Shown in pieces: positions 42,178-50,989 of a DNA stretch of 64,000 bases. Below the pieces are notes generated by a model. That model had not been told where the DNA came from and ran no database searches. It was given only the letters and a program-made list of their open reading frames with translations. Source of the stretch: G965276675 sp965276675 (GTDB lineage: Bacteria; Acidobacteriota; Terriglobia; Terriglobales; Acidobacteriaceae); contig OZ255624.1 in the NCBI GenBank assembly GCA_965276675.1, positions 4,464,001 through 4,528,000 of the forward strand. The letters run 5' to 3'. The position numbers and the translations under genes were made by a program. Numbering within the stretch: position 1 is the stretch's first letter; each line of letters starts with the position of its first letter.

Positions 42178-45126
42178 CTAAAAGGTGGTGCTGACGGCTA
42201 GACGAAAGGTCTTTCTGGGTTCGCGCAATTGGTAGAGAGAGCCATAGAGCTGCTGCGCCTGCCCATAGCTGTAGTCCCCGGCTCCTCCGGCCGGGAACAT
42301 ACCGCGAGTGATCAGGTTCTCACCCCGGATCTGCTCGAGGAGACGCAGTGGATTGTAAGCATAGTAGATACGAAAGGGCGCGCGCACGATAGGGAGCAGA
42401 ACGGAGACCTGGCCACCTAAAGACATACGCGGCACCACGTTGGTGCCATCGAGCGGGCGGATGAGGTTTGTGAATGGGACCTGCACGCCACCCTGGCATG
42501 CGCCGTTCACGTAAACCGGACAGCCGTAGAGAGGCGACTGTAGGGCATCGGCACCCTGGACACTCTGCCGCAGCTGCGACTGGCGAGTCGCGACGTTCAG
42601 CCCGAAGTCGTCGAAGAGAGCAAAGGTGACCGGCCCGCCGAGTGGAATGCGGTATTCCACGTTGCTGAGGAACTGCGTGTCACCACCGACAGAGACGATG
42701 CCATAGGTCGGAAGCGGAATGAGCAGATTGCCGAGCGAGGGATTGGTGGGATCGCGCGGAACGGGGGTGCCATCCGGGTTGACCAGCTGGAATTCCGTGC
42801 GCTGCGGAATAAAGGCATAGGGGGTTGACGACCGAATATCGAAGCCGCGGAGATCCGCTTCGCCGCCCCCGTAGAAGCGGTTGAACGGCGGAGCTACATC
42901 GCCGCCGAAGCCCTGGATGTACTGAGCCTGGAGTTTATAGCCAAAGACGTTCCGGCCTTCCTTGTTCGGACGGAGGCCCTTCATTGCGTTGAAGTGCCGG
43001 TATTCGACAACCGGGCTGAAGTACCGGACGTTGCCGCCAAGACCTGCCAATTGCAGCGCGATCGAGAGCTCTTCGCCGTCGCGCGGATTGTATTGGCTGC
43101 CGATCTTGTTATAGCCAAAAGAGAAGGAGGCAAGGCTGGTGTAGATGCCTTGCAACGCGTTCTGTCCCTGGATGCCGCTGCGAAAGGCGAGCGTCTGGAA
43201 GAGCGAGGTGGAGGAGGCGCTGAAGGCCGTGATCGAGCTCTTGTTGAACGAGTAGGTAAGGCCGAGACGTTTGAACGAGCGGCGGACGGGATAGCCGGCC
43301 GAGACCGTGAGTCCGGTGGAGGACTGGTTGTAGTTCTGCACCAGCGATTGCTGCGCCGCGCTCAGGTTGCCGCCGCCGGTCTGGATCGCGTAGTTTTTCG
43401 CCGAGTTGTAGTCGTACTTGCTGGTGAAGACCTGGAAGCCGAGGCTGATGGGCTTGTTCTTGAGATAGGGCTCGGTGAAGCCAAACTGGAGGTTGCGCGA
43501 AAGGTTGCCGATATTGGCCTGCAGGCTCAGCGTCTCACCCAAGCCCAGGAAGTTATTGGTCTGGTAGTTGAGGCCGAGAAAGGAGCCGGAGAGGCCGCTC
43601 ACGCCGCCATTCAGGCCAATAGAGTTTTTGCCTTTCTCATGCACGCGCAGCAGCAGGCTGACGGTGTTGTTTTCCTGGTCCTGCGTGGCGGTGGAGTCCT
43701 GCTCAACTTTCAAGGGATCGAAGTAGTCCAACTGATTGAGGCGCAGGAGACTGGACTCCCAGAGATTGCTGTTGTAGACCTGGCCCTCTTCGATAAGCAG
43801 CTCACGGCGGATGACGCGGTCGCGCGTGACGGTGTTGCCGGAGAACTCGATGCGGGAGACATTGAACTGCTTGCCTTCATCGATGTCGATGTCCAGCGTG
43901 ATCTGCTTCTTCGCTTCATCGATGTGCGGAGTGGGTTGACCGACGAAGTTGATGTAGCCCAGCGTGCCATAGGCCTTGCGCAGGTTCTCAAGGCCCTTCT
44001 GGACGGCGACGATGTTGAAGTACTCCCCGTCTTTGATGGCAAACTGCGCGCGCAGTGCGCGGAGATTCTTGACTTGTTCATTGCCTTTAAAGTTGATAGC
44101 GGCCAGCTTGTAGCGTTCACCCTCTTCAATGGGCAGGCGGATGTCGATGCGCTTGCCCTTGTTGGCGCGAAAGGTCAGCAGCGAAAGGCCGCTCTCGTTG
44201 CGGATGCGGGTCGAGGGCTCACCGACCACCGCGCGGAAGAAACCGCGGCTCTGGTAGGCCTGGCGCACGCGCTCGGAGTCCTCTTCCAGCTTGCTGGCGT
44301 CGTAGGTGCGGGCGAAGAGGTTTTCCAGAAAAATGGAGTGGGGAACGCCGACCGGGCGCAGGTTTTTCATCGACTCGCGCAGCAGACGGGAGTTGACGTT
44401 TCGATTGCCGGTGAACTGGATCTTACCGACTTTGACGGTCGGGCCTTCCTTGATGTTGAAGTTGACCGAGACCGATGAGGGCGGGATAGTTTTGACATCC
44501 GTCTTGACGGTCGCGAACTGGTGGCCGTGCTCGCCCAACAGCTCTTTGAGCACTGTGACGGCGCGGGCGATGCGCGTCGGGTCATACTGACTCTCGACCG
44601 AGAGACCGACCTTGGCCTTCTTGAAGCGGTCCAGCACATCGGACTGGGTGACGGAGCTGAGGCCCTTGTAGTTGATCTCGCGGATGGTAGGCTTTTCACG
44701 GACAAAGATGTCCAGGACGATGCCCTTGGACGTGTCTTCCCGCTCGATGCGGACATCTTCGAAGTAGCCGGTATTCCAGAGCGAGTTGAAGTCACGCTCT
44801 ACGCTGGCCGGATCGTAGGCGTCGCCGATGTGGGTGAAGAGGCGGGCGAGCACCGTTTCCTTGGGAATGCGGCGGTTGCCGATGACCCGGATGTCAGAGA
44901 CAACGGGGGCGCCCTGCTGCTGCGCGAATGTCTGAGGCGCTCCTAGCGCCTGCGGTAGAAAGGCCTGCGGAACCAGCACCTGGCCCGCTCCATACGTAAG
45001 CGGGAGCAGCACAAGTAAAGTGTGAATCCGAGAGCGACGGCGTGGACGCGTGATCCGGTTCTGCTTGATCTGGTTCTGCTTGAGTTGGGAGCTTGCGCTC
45101 CGCGGTTTTACGGGAAAGATAGGCAC
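42178..45126 (-). CDS. bamA: Outer-membrane protein assembly factor BamA
   Basis: A 982-residue outer-membrane protein that inserts beta-barrel proteins. After an N-terminal basic and hydrophobic export region (to about 70), five POTRA domains run to about residue 500 (first: VSDIRVIGNRRIPKETVLAR; then PTIREINYKGLSSVTQSDVL; ARTYDASKLEEDSERVRQAY). The surface-antigen barrel follows, with GLNYQTNNFLGLGETLSLQA, the long FGYNKIGSQYNPRDGEELSI, and C-terminal LREPRKTFRLAVSTTF ending in phenylalanine, as barrel proteins do. The total is longer than E. coli BamA (about 810), mainly from loops in the barrel. The Skp gene lies 331 bp downstream. Confidence 0.94.
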   Translation of the reverse strand: MPIFPVKPRSASSQLKQNQIKQNRITRPRRRSRIHTLLVLLPLTYGAGQVLVPQAFLPQALGAPQTFAQQQGAPVVSDIRVIGNRRIPKETVLARLFTHIGDAYDPASVERDFNSLWNTGYFEDVRIEREDTSKGIVLDIFVREKPTIREINYKGLSSVTQSDVLDRFKKAKVGLSVESQYDPTRIARAVTVLKELLGEHGHQFATVKTDVKTIPPSSVSVNFNIKEGPTVKVGKIQFTGNRNVNSRLLRESMKNLRPVGVPHSIFLENLFARTYDASKLEEDSERVRQAYQSRGFFRAVVGEPSTRIRNESGLSLLTFRANKGKRIDIRLPIEEGERYKLAAINFKGNEQVKNLRALRAQFAIKDGEYFNIVAVQKGLENLRKAYGTLGYINFVGQPTPHIDEAKKQITLDIDIDEGKQFNVSRIEFSGNTVTRDRVIRRELLIEEGQVYNSNLWESSLLRLNQLDYFDPLKVEQDSTATQDQENNTVSLLLRVHEKGKNSIGLNGGVSGLSGSFLGLNYQTNNFLGLGETLSLQANIGNLSRNLQFGFTEPYLKNKPISLGFQVFTSKYDYNSAKNYAIQTGGGNLSAAQQSLVQNYNQSSTGLTVSAGYPVRRSFKRLGLTYSFNKSSITAFSASSTSLFQTLAFRSGIQGQNALQGIYTSLASFSFGYNKIGSQYNPRDGEELSIALQLAGLGGNVRYFSPVVEYRHFNAMKGLRPNKEGRNVFGYKLQAQYIQGFGGDVAPPFNRFYGGGEADLRGFDIRSSTPYAFIPQRTEFQLVNPDGTPVPRDPTNPSLGNLLIPLPTYGIVSVGGDTQFLSNVEYRIPLGGPVTFALFDDFGLNVATRQSQLRQSVQGADALQSPLYGCPVYVNGACQGGVQVPFTNLIRPLDGTNVVPRMSLGGQVSVLLPIVRAPFRIYYAYNPLRLLEQIRGENLITRGMFPAGGAGDYSYGQAQQLYGSLYQLREPRKTFRLAVSTTF

Positions 45127-45276
45127 ACCCTCACTGCAACAGAAAATTCAGGCCTTGCTGGTCTTGCTTGCTGCTCTTGCTTGGTGGAAAAGCCGATTAT
45201 ATGTGACGAGGGAGCCGGTACCCAAGCGCGGGCGGCCCGGGCGAGACCGGTACGCCCCTGGATCGCCCCTGCTGCA

Positions 45277-45507
45277 TCAACTCTCGAGTTCGGCAACGAT
45301 GAAGAAGCGGTGCGATTCGCCGCTCCACCGCACGTCCAGGAGGTTGGGTTTGCAGCAGACCTGGCAGTCTTCTACGTAGTTTTGGCGGCTGCCGGCGGAT
45401 TCGTCGACGGTGGTCTCGTTCCACTCGCCACAGCCGGCGCATTGAAATCCGGAATCGAAGGGCATTGGCATCTCCGGTGTGCGTGGCGTGAGCTGGTGGA
45501 GACTCAT
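45277..45507 (-). CDS. CPXCG motif-containing cysteine-rich protein
   Basis: A 76-residue small protein of the CPXCG family. FQCAGCGEWNETTVDESAGS, then VEDCQVCCKPNLLDVRW, carry two CxxC knuckles that probably bind zinc, and HRFFIVAELES is the conserved end. The ATG at 45507 overlaps the stop of the hicA remnant (ATGA), with GGAG seven bases upstream. An internal ATG at 45471 would give the usual short form. The function is unknown. It is the last gene of a run with molybdopterin oxidoreductase, hicB and hicA remnant on the same strand. Confidence 0.82.
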   Translation of the reverse strand: MSLHQLTPRTPEMPMPFDSGFQCAGCGEWNETTVDESAGSRQNYVEDCQVCCKPNLLDVRWSGESHRFFIVAELES

Positions 45508-45727
45508 CTCGTGAGCTCCAGAAACTGATCCACTGTCATGCCCGATGCACGAATGAGAGCGCGAAGCGTGCCGATTGATAATTCCTTGTGCTGTGGTATT
45601 GAAAGATTTGCGCGCTCGCCCGGTTTGATCATCACCAAGTGACTGCCAACTTGGCCAGCCTGTTGCCATCCTGCCTTCGCAAACGCTCGAACGGCATCTT
45701 TCCCAGAGAAGTTTCCGAGTCTTTCAT
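45504..45727 (-). pseudogene. hicA: HicA toxin, frameshifted at its start
   Basis: Reading the minus strand, ERLGNFSGKDAVRAFAKAGW then QAGQVGSHLVMIKPGERANL then SIPQHKELSIGTLRALIRAS is a complete HicA-type mRNA interferase domain, with the active-site His in GSHLV. However, no start codon lies in this frame. An ATG at 45727 is exactly one base out: ATGAAAGACTC would read M-K-R-L-G-N if one more A were present in the A-run. The 224-nt length also shows the missing base. This is probably an inactivated toxin, unless there is a sequencing error or slippage. The hicB gene lies 47 bp upstream. Confidence 0.72.
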
Positions 45728-45774
45728 TTGTGCTCTACAGCCAGCCGGGCAACGTCTGTGGAATTGTGACTAAA

Positions 45775-45984
45775 TTAAACGGCGACGACGATTTGAGTTT
45801 GCTCCGGTGTGAGGAGCCGAACTGCTTTTTGATCTTCGGCCCACATCCAGGCCGTGATTGCCTCCTTGATGTTGTCCAGAGCTTCTTTCTGATCGTGGCC
45901 TTGGGAGATGCACCCCGGGAGAGCAGGACACTCCGCCACAACCCAGCCATCCTCAGCTTCTTCGAGCGTGACGTGAAAGATCAT
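45775..45984 (-). CDS. hicB: HicB family antitoxin (short form)
   Basis: A 69-residue protein with the HicB pseudo-RNase H fold: FHVTLEEAEDGWVVAECPAL then PGCISQGHDQKEALDNIKEA. AGGGAGGA precedes the ATG at 45984 at ideal spacing. It lacks the C-terminal DNA-binding domain found in longer HicB proteins, as in many hicB-hicA pairs where the antitoxin gene comes first. It ends 47 bp before the hicA start region. With hicA broken, it may be a solo antitoxin. Confidence 0.82.
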   Translation of the reverse strand: MIFHVTLEEAEDGWVVAECPALPGCISQGHDQKEALDNIKEAITAWMWAEDQKAVRLLTPEQTQIVVAV

Positions 45985-46021
45985 CGCTGTCCTCCCTTAA
46001 GCATCAGTCTACCGCCATAGC

Positions 46022-48178
46022 TTAGGACTTCGCGACCTCGACGAGGGTGGAGTAGAAGGTGGCGCCGCGGCCGATGTCGGTGAGCCGCTCGGAGGTGAGG
46101 GCGTTGACGTTCTGGTCGTCCGGCGAGAGTTTGTTCCAGTTAAGGCGCGAGGCGACCACGCCCAGTGGCAAGGTGGCGCGCAGCTCCGCTTGCAGATGGA
46201 TGCGTCCGCGATCGTTGAAGATTTCGACAACGTCGCCCTCGGCGATGCCGCGTGCCGCTGCATCGTTGGGGTGCATCTCCAGTCGATTCATCGTGACGCG
46301 CTCCATGCGCTGGTGCGTGGGGATGTTGGCGAAGGTTGAGTTCATGTAGTTGTCGGCCTTGCGCGGCAGGAACTCCAGCGGGTAGCGGCTTCTAGCACTG
46401 TTTGAAGACGCCGCGCTGTTGCGGGACTCCCCTGGCGGCTGGAAGCTGGGCAGCGGGTCGAGGCCCGCGGCGGCGAGCGCGTCGGAGCGGAACTCGGCCT
46501 TGCCGGAGGCCGTAGCGAAGCCGCCCTCGGCAAAGGGTTGAAAGGGGCGCGGCTCCGCACCCTGCTCCTCCGCCCAGCGCAGACGCACGTGGCCTTCGCG
46601 ATGCAGGTCGGCGACGGTGATGCCGTTCATCTGCGGGTGGGTGTCGTGGGATTTCGCGATCGCCTGCTCGATCATGCTCTCTTCCGTGTCGGCAAAGCAC
46701 GGCTCGGGAAAGCCCATCCGCTGGCCGAGCTGGCCGAAGAGCCAGACGTTCGAGCGCGCCTCCCCCAGCGGCTCGATCGCGCGTTCGGAGAGTTGGAGGT
46801 AGTAGTGGCCGTAGGCCCCCTGGATGTCCGTGTGCTCAAGAAAGGTGGTCGCGGGGAGCACGATGTCGGCGTAATCGGTGGTGTCAGTGAAGAACTGCTC
46901 GTGGACCACGGTGAAGAGATCCGGCCGGCGCATGCCTCGATGCACGGTGTTGCCATTGGGGGCGACCGCAGCGGGGTTGGAGTTGTAGACGAAGAGCGCT
47001 TTCACCGGCGGCGCATCCATCTCGGTGAGCGCGTGGCCGAGCTGCGACATATTGACGACGCGAGCCGCCCGCCCGAGCGGGCTCCTGTACATCAGGTCTG
47101 GCCGCTCCAGCGTGGCGTTGTCGAATTTGAAGGCGCCGCTGGTCGAGAGCTGGATGCCGCCGCCCAGGTGTTTCCACGCGCCGGTAAGCGCGGGCAGCAT
47201 GGCGATGGCGCGAGCCGCCGTGCCGCCGTTTTCCGAGCGCTGCACACCGTAGTTCATGCGAATGGCAGCTGGTTGCGTGGTGGCGTACTCGCGGGCCAGC
47301 CGGAGGATCTCTTCAGCGGAGAGCCCGGTCCATGCGGCAACGCGCTCGGGCGTGTACTCGCGCACGCGCTCGCTCAGCTCTGGAAAGCCATGAGTGTGGG
47401 CCGCCACATACTCGCGATCGTGGAGACCTTCCGCGACGATGACGTGCATCATGCCGAGGGCGAGGGCTGCATCCGTGCCGGGATTGATCGCGATGTGCCA
47501 ATCTGCCAGCTTGGCGGTGCGTGTCTGGTAGGGATCGATGACGATGAAGCGGGCACCGTTGCGGCGCGCAGCTTCAATCTGCGGCCAGAGATGGACGTTG
47601 TTGCCGTGCACATTGGCGCCCCACGCGATGATCAGGCGAGCGTGGTGGAAGTGCTCTGTATCCGTGCCGAGCTTGCGTCCATAGACCATGAGGAAAGCGT
47701 CGCCGCCGGCGGTGGAGCAGATGGTGCGATCGAGCTGAGAGGCGCCTAACCGATGAAAGAAGCGGCGGTCCATCGATCCGTAGCCTAGCACGCCGATGGT
47801 GCCCGCGTACGAGTACGGCAGGATGGACTCAGAGCCATGCTCGTCACTGATGCGCTGGAGGTTTTCGGCGATGGTAGTGAGTGCATTGTCCCAGGAGATG
47901 CGCTCAAAGGCGTTCGCTTCGCTGCCCTGGGGCAACACACCTTTCGCGACGCCATACTTGCGGCGCATGGGATAGAGCAGGCGCTCCGGCGAGTAGACGC
48001 GGTCGAGATACTTGGCCACCTTGCCACAGAGAAATCCGCGCGTGACGGGATGGGCTGGATCGCCCTCGATCTTCTGGGCGCGGCCAGCGACGTCGACTGA
48101 GACCAGAACGGCGCAGGCATCCGGGCAGTCGTGCGAACAGACTGTGTGTACGACCCTAAAGGGATTGGCGGCGCCCAT
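46022..48178 (-). CDS. Molybdopterin-dependent oxidoreductase (DMSO reductase family)
   Basis: A 718-residue oxidoreductase with bis-molybdopterin guanine dinucleotide cofactor. The N-terminal 4Fe-4S site uses Cys14, Cys18, Cys22 and Cys51 (VCSHDCPDAC ... FLCGK). LIIAWGANVHGNNVHLWPQI and IVIDPYQTRTAKLADWHIAI bind the cofactor, and the C-terminal domain (MNRLEMHPNDAAARGIAEGD) is the MoCo dinucleotide-binding barrel. There is no Tat signal, so it is likely cytosolic, and no partner subunits are next to it. The group includes formate dehydrogenase-like and uncharacterised enzymes, and the substrate cannot be given. It is divergent from TolC. Confidence 0.9.
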   Translation of the reverse strand: MGAANPFRVVHTVCSHDCPDACAVLVSVDVAGRAQKIEGDPAHPVTRGFLCGKVAKYLDRVYSPERLLYPMRRKYGVAKGVLPQGSEANAFERISWDNALTTIAENLQRISDEHGSESILPYSYAGTIGVLGYGSMDRRFFHRLGASQLDRTICSTAGGDAFLMVYGRKLGTDTEHFHHARLIIAWGANVHGNNVHLWPQIEAARRNGARFIVIDPYQTRTAKLADWHIAINPGTDAALALGMMHVIVAEGLHDREYVAAHTHGFPELSERVREYTPERVAAWTGLSAEEILRLAREYATTQPAAIRMNYGVQRSENGGTAARAIAMLPALTGAWKHLGGGIQLSTSGAFKFDNATLERPDLMYRSPLGRAARVVNMSQLGHALTEMDAPPVKALFVYNSNPAAVAPNGNTVHRGMRRPDLFTVVHEQFFTDTTDYADIVLPATTFLEHTDIQGAYGHYYLQLSERAIEPLGEARSNVWLFGQLGQRMGFPEPCFADTEESMIEQAIAKSHDTHPQMNGITVADLHREGHVRLRWAEEQGAEPRPFQPFAEGGFATASGKAEFRSDALAAAGLDPLPSFQPPGESRNSAASSNSARSRYPLEFLPRKADNYMNSTFANIPTHQRMERVTMNRLEMHPNDAAARGIAEGDVVEIFNDRGRIHLQAELRATLPLGVVASRLNWNKLSPDDQNVNALTSERLTDIGRGATFYSTLVEVAKS

Positions 48179-48312
48179 GCTTCATTCTATGGCAGCTATC
48201 AGCTATCGTGAGACCCTTAGTGAGCATGCAGCGTGGTTGGAGCAGGAGCTTTGAGGTTTCTTCAGGAACTTTTGGCAACCTGCGCCTCACCGTGTGATCT
48301 AAACCAACAGGA

Positions 48313-49872
48313 ATGAAGATCTGCAGTCAAATAAAAGTCGGAATGGGTAGGGGACGAGTCTGCGGTTGGAGTTGCGGGGTCGCATTCCTTTGCCTTGCGG
48401 CTGCTACGGGGCGGGCGCAAGATGCCACTCCGCAGCCGGGCGTGATCCAGGTGATGCCGGCTGCGCCCGCCTTACCAACGCAGCCACAGATGGCGCAGCA
48501 GTTGGGGCAGAACCCTAGCTCGGCCAGCAACCAGTATTATGGCAGCATCACGGTAGGCACGGTGACCGGTGACACGCTTCACCTATCGCTGGACGATTCC
48601 ATCAATCGCGGCATCCAGAACAACCTGGCCATCACGCAGGCACGCGTGTCGGAGCGGCAGGCGAGCGCGCAGCGGCTGCAATCGCTGCAACCGCTGCTGC
48701 CGACACTGATGGCGCAAGCAACCAGCGGAGCGCACCAGTTCAATCTCGCGGAGTTCGGCTTCGGCCCGAGCCTAATTTCAAAATTCGGGACCGCGTTACC
48801 CGGCTTCAATCCTGCCAACGTGAAGCTGATCGTCAAGGTCAACGTGACGCAGGCAGAGGCGACCTATCGCGAAACGTTCTTCGATCTGCCCGCGATTGAG
48901 CGCTATCGGGCGGCGAAGGTGAACATGCGCGCGGCGTACTACGGCACGCAGTCTTCGCGCGGACTGGTGGTGTTAAATGTTGGCAATACATATCTCCAGG
49001 CGCTGGCAGATGGAACGCAGATCGACAGCGACAATGCCCTGCTGCGAGCAGATGAACTGCTGCTGAAGCAGGTAGAAGCCGAGCATGAGGCGGGCGTCGT
49101 GGCAAACCTCGATCTGCTGCGCGCGCGGGTGCAATACCAGACGCAGCAGCAGAAGGTCATCGCCGACCAGAACACCTATGACAAGCAGTTGATCCTGCTG
49201 CAGCGTGAGATTGGCGTGCCGGTGGAGCAGAAGATCCAGCTGACCGATGCGAGTCCGTATGCCGACCTGGAGACGATGTCGATCGAAGATGCGCGACGCC
49301 AGGCGTACAACGCGCGGCAGGATTACCTGGGCATGCAGCAACAACTTCTTGCAGCAGACCTGACCCGCAAGGCAGCCAAGTACGAGCGGCTCCCTACGCT
49401 GAGTGCCGACGGCAACTACGGCGTGACCGGCGAGACGGGTGGCCTCTACCACGGAACGTTCATTGCGGAGGGCACCCTGGAGGTGCCGATCTTCCGCGAG
49501 GCGCGATTTCGCGGGGACGCGCATGTAGCCGAAGCCAACCAGAACAGCCTGCGGCAACAGCTCCTAAACATGCGGGAGGCGATCGATCAGCAGCTACGGG
49601 ATAGCATGCTGGACATCCAGTCAGCAAACGAACTGATTCGCGTGGCGCAGAGCAATGTGACATTGGCAACGCGGGAGCTGGAACAGGCGAATGACCGCTT
49701 CGCCGCTGGCGTCTCTGACAATCTGCCCGTGGTGCAGGCTCAGGCCACGCTGTCAGGAGCGCAGACGCAGTTGATCAACGATCAGCTGCAGTACAACCAG
49801 GCCAAGCTGGGCCTGGCGCGCAATCTGGGCATCGTGGATACGCAGTACAAGCGCTACCTGCACGGGAAGTAG
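48313..49872 (+). CDS. TolC family outer-membrane efflux protein
   Basis: A 519-residue outer-membrane channel of type I secretion or RND efflux. A signal peptide is at about 15-36 (GWSCGVAFLCLAAATGRAQ). The two homologous OEP halves form long coiled coils: LDDSINRGIQNNLAITQARV to about 270, and DARRQAYNARQDYLGMQQQL to the end (AQATLSGAQTQLINDQLQYN, KLGLARNLGIVD). No membrane-fusion or RND pump genes follow; instead a truncated transporter end and an IS remnant lie just downstream, so the original operon may have been disrupted. ATG 48343 is an alternative start. Confidence 0.9.
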   Translation: MKICSQIKVGMGRGRVCGWSCGVAFLCLAAATGRAQDATPQPGVIQVMPAAPALPTQPQMAQQLGQNPSSASNQYYGSITVGTVTGDTLHLSLDDSINRGIQNNLAITQARVSERQASAQRLQSLQPLLPTLMAQATSGAHQFNLAEFGFGPSLISKFGTALPGFNPANVKLIVKVNVTQAEATYRETFFDLPAIERYRAAKVNMRAAYYGTQSSRGLVVLNVGNTYLQALADGTQIDSDNALLRADELLLKQVEAEHEAGVVANLDLLRARVQYQTQQQKVIADQNTYDKQLILLQREIGVPVEQKIQLTDASPYADLETMSIEDARRQAYNARQDYLGMQQQLLAADLTRKAAKYERLPTLSADGNYGVTGETGGLYHGTFIAEGTLEVPIFREARFRGDAHVAEANQNSLRQQLLNMREAIDQQLRDSMLDIQSANELIRVAQSNVTLATRELEQANDRFAAGVSDNLPVVQAQATLSGAQTQLINDQLQYNQAKLGLARNLGIVDTQYKRYLHGK

Positions 49873-49885
49873 CGACACCGGCTTC

Positions 49886-50012
49886 TTACGCGACGACCGC
49901 TTCTGGCGCTGGCTTTCTCCAGCCCACGATGGCCAGGCCGACCGCGAGCGCGTCCATCGCTGCGACTAAGACGACACATGCGGGCCAGCCGCCAAACGAG
50001 TCATTCTTAGGA
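49886..50012 (-). pseudogene. 3' end of a membrane transporter gene, truncated next to an IS remnant
   Basis: On the minus strand, a short open stretch ends at a TAA (49886-49888) and reads WPACVVLVAAMDALAVGLAI then VGWRKPAPEAVVA. A hydrophobic segment followed by a basic/Pro tail is how many major-facilitator transporters finish. Upstream the frame loses transporter character where the transposase remnant begins, and no start is available. I infer that an insertion or deletion removed the rest. The assignment to a transporter is weak. Confidence 0.35.
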
Positions 50013-50046
50013 TGAACCAGCAAACGGAAGCATTCAAGATGCGGCT

Positions 50047-50848
50047 ATGTCGCTCAAACCTCAAGATGAATTCAGCGTTCCAGACCAGACGCTGCGTGTA
50101 GCGCTAGCTGCGTTTCCGAAGGGGTGCATACCTGCGCGTCGTGATGTTCTGGGCTGCGTGTACCAGGACAAGCAGTTTGCGTCTTTGTTTCCTCGGCGAG
50201 GTCAACCTGCCGAGGCTCCGGGACGGTTAGCCCTGGCCACCGTTCTGCATTTCATGGAAAGGCCTTTCTGATCGCCAAGCGGCGGATGCGGTGCGGACTC
50301 GAATCGACTGGAAGTACTCGCTGGGTCTGGAGCTGACCAACGCCGCCTTCGATCATACGGTGTTGAGCGAATTCCGAACACGCCTGGTTGAGGGCAAGCT
50401 GGAATTGGTCCTGCTTGATACCTTGCTGGAGCGCGCGCAGACGCTTTGCCTGCTGAAGCTACGCGGCAAGCAGCGTACCGATTCGACTCACGTTCTCGCC
50501 GCGGTGCACACCATGAACAGACTGGATATAGTGGGAGGGATCTTGCGGGCGGCGCTGGACAGTCTTGCCGTTGCAGCTCCGGAGTGGCTGCGGGAGGTTG
50601 CCGATCCGGAGTGGTTCAAACGTTATGGAAGCCGCATCGAGAACTTTAACCTGCCAAAGACCGAAGCAGCGCGCCAGCAACTGGCGACCGTTACTGGCGC
50701 GGACGGAAGTAGACTCCTGCATGCGATCGGCATTTCGGACCTGCGAGCTCAGCTTGCGAAGCTGGACGCGGTCAGCCTGCTAGAACGGGTGTGGGATGAG
50801 CAGTTCATCGAAGGCGACGATGGCCAACCACAATTCCGCACGAGATGA
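50047..50848 (+). pseudogene. IS1182-type transposase, frameshifted and 3'-truncated
   Basis: The first part (from ATG 50047) reads LKPQDEFSVPDQTLRVALAA and ends at a stop at 50269-50271. In the +1 frame the protein continues through RTRIDWKYSLGLELTNAAFD, FDHTVLSEFRTRL and RTDSTHVLAAVHTMNRLDIV, the DDE transposase of IS1182/IS5-like elements. An extra base in GAAAGGCC (near 50257) explains the shift. The reading ends at 50848 after about 265 codons, half the usual length, so the catalytic C-terminal half is missing. No terminal inverted repeats are evident. The element is dead. Confidence 0.8.
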
Positions 50849-50989
50849 CTGACGCTTCGCCGTCTCGAATTCGATGAAAGCCAGGATATCCCGAAAATAC
50901 GGTAGACAAACTTTGTGAAATGCATGACTCTGCCGTGATTCGAGCGTTCCGCTACAATGCATTGCATGCCACACACCGGAGCCGCCGTT

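Noticed and set aside
42994..44478. 494-codon open frame on the plus strand, antisense to bamA
   Set aside because: It lies wholly opposite the POTRA and barrel region of BamA; the sequence has no domain and its composition follows the bamA codons.
45277..45669. 130-residue protein combining the CPXCG gene with an N-terminal extension
   Set aside because: The extension is the wrong frame of hicA; reading one base over gives a clear HicA domain.
46538..47749. 403-codon open frame antisense to the molybdopterin oxidoreductase
   Set aside because: Shadow frame with low-complexity charged residues; the oxidoreductase motifs on the other strand are clear.
50047..50848. Active insertion sequence
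   Set aside because: Transposase is frameshifted and lacks the C-terminal half, and no terminal repeats are seen.
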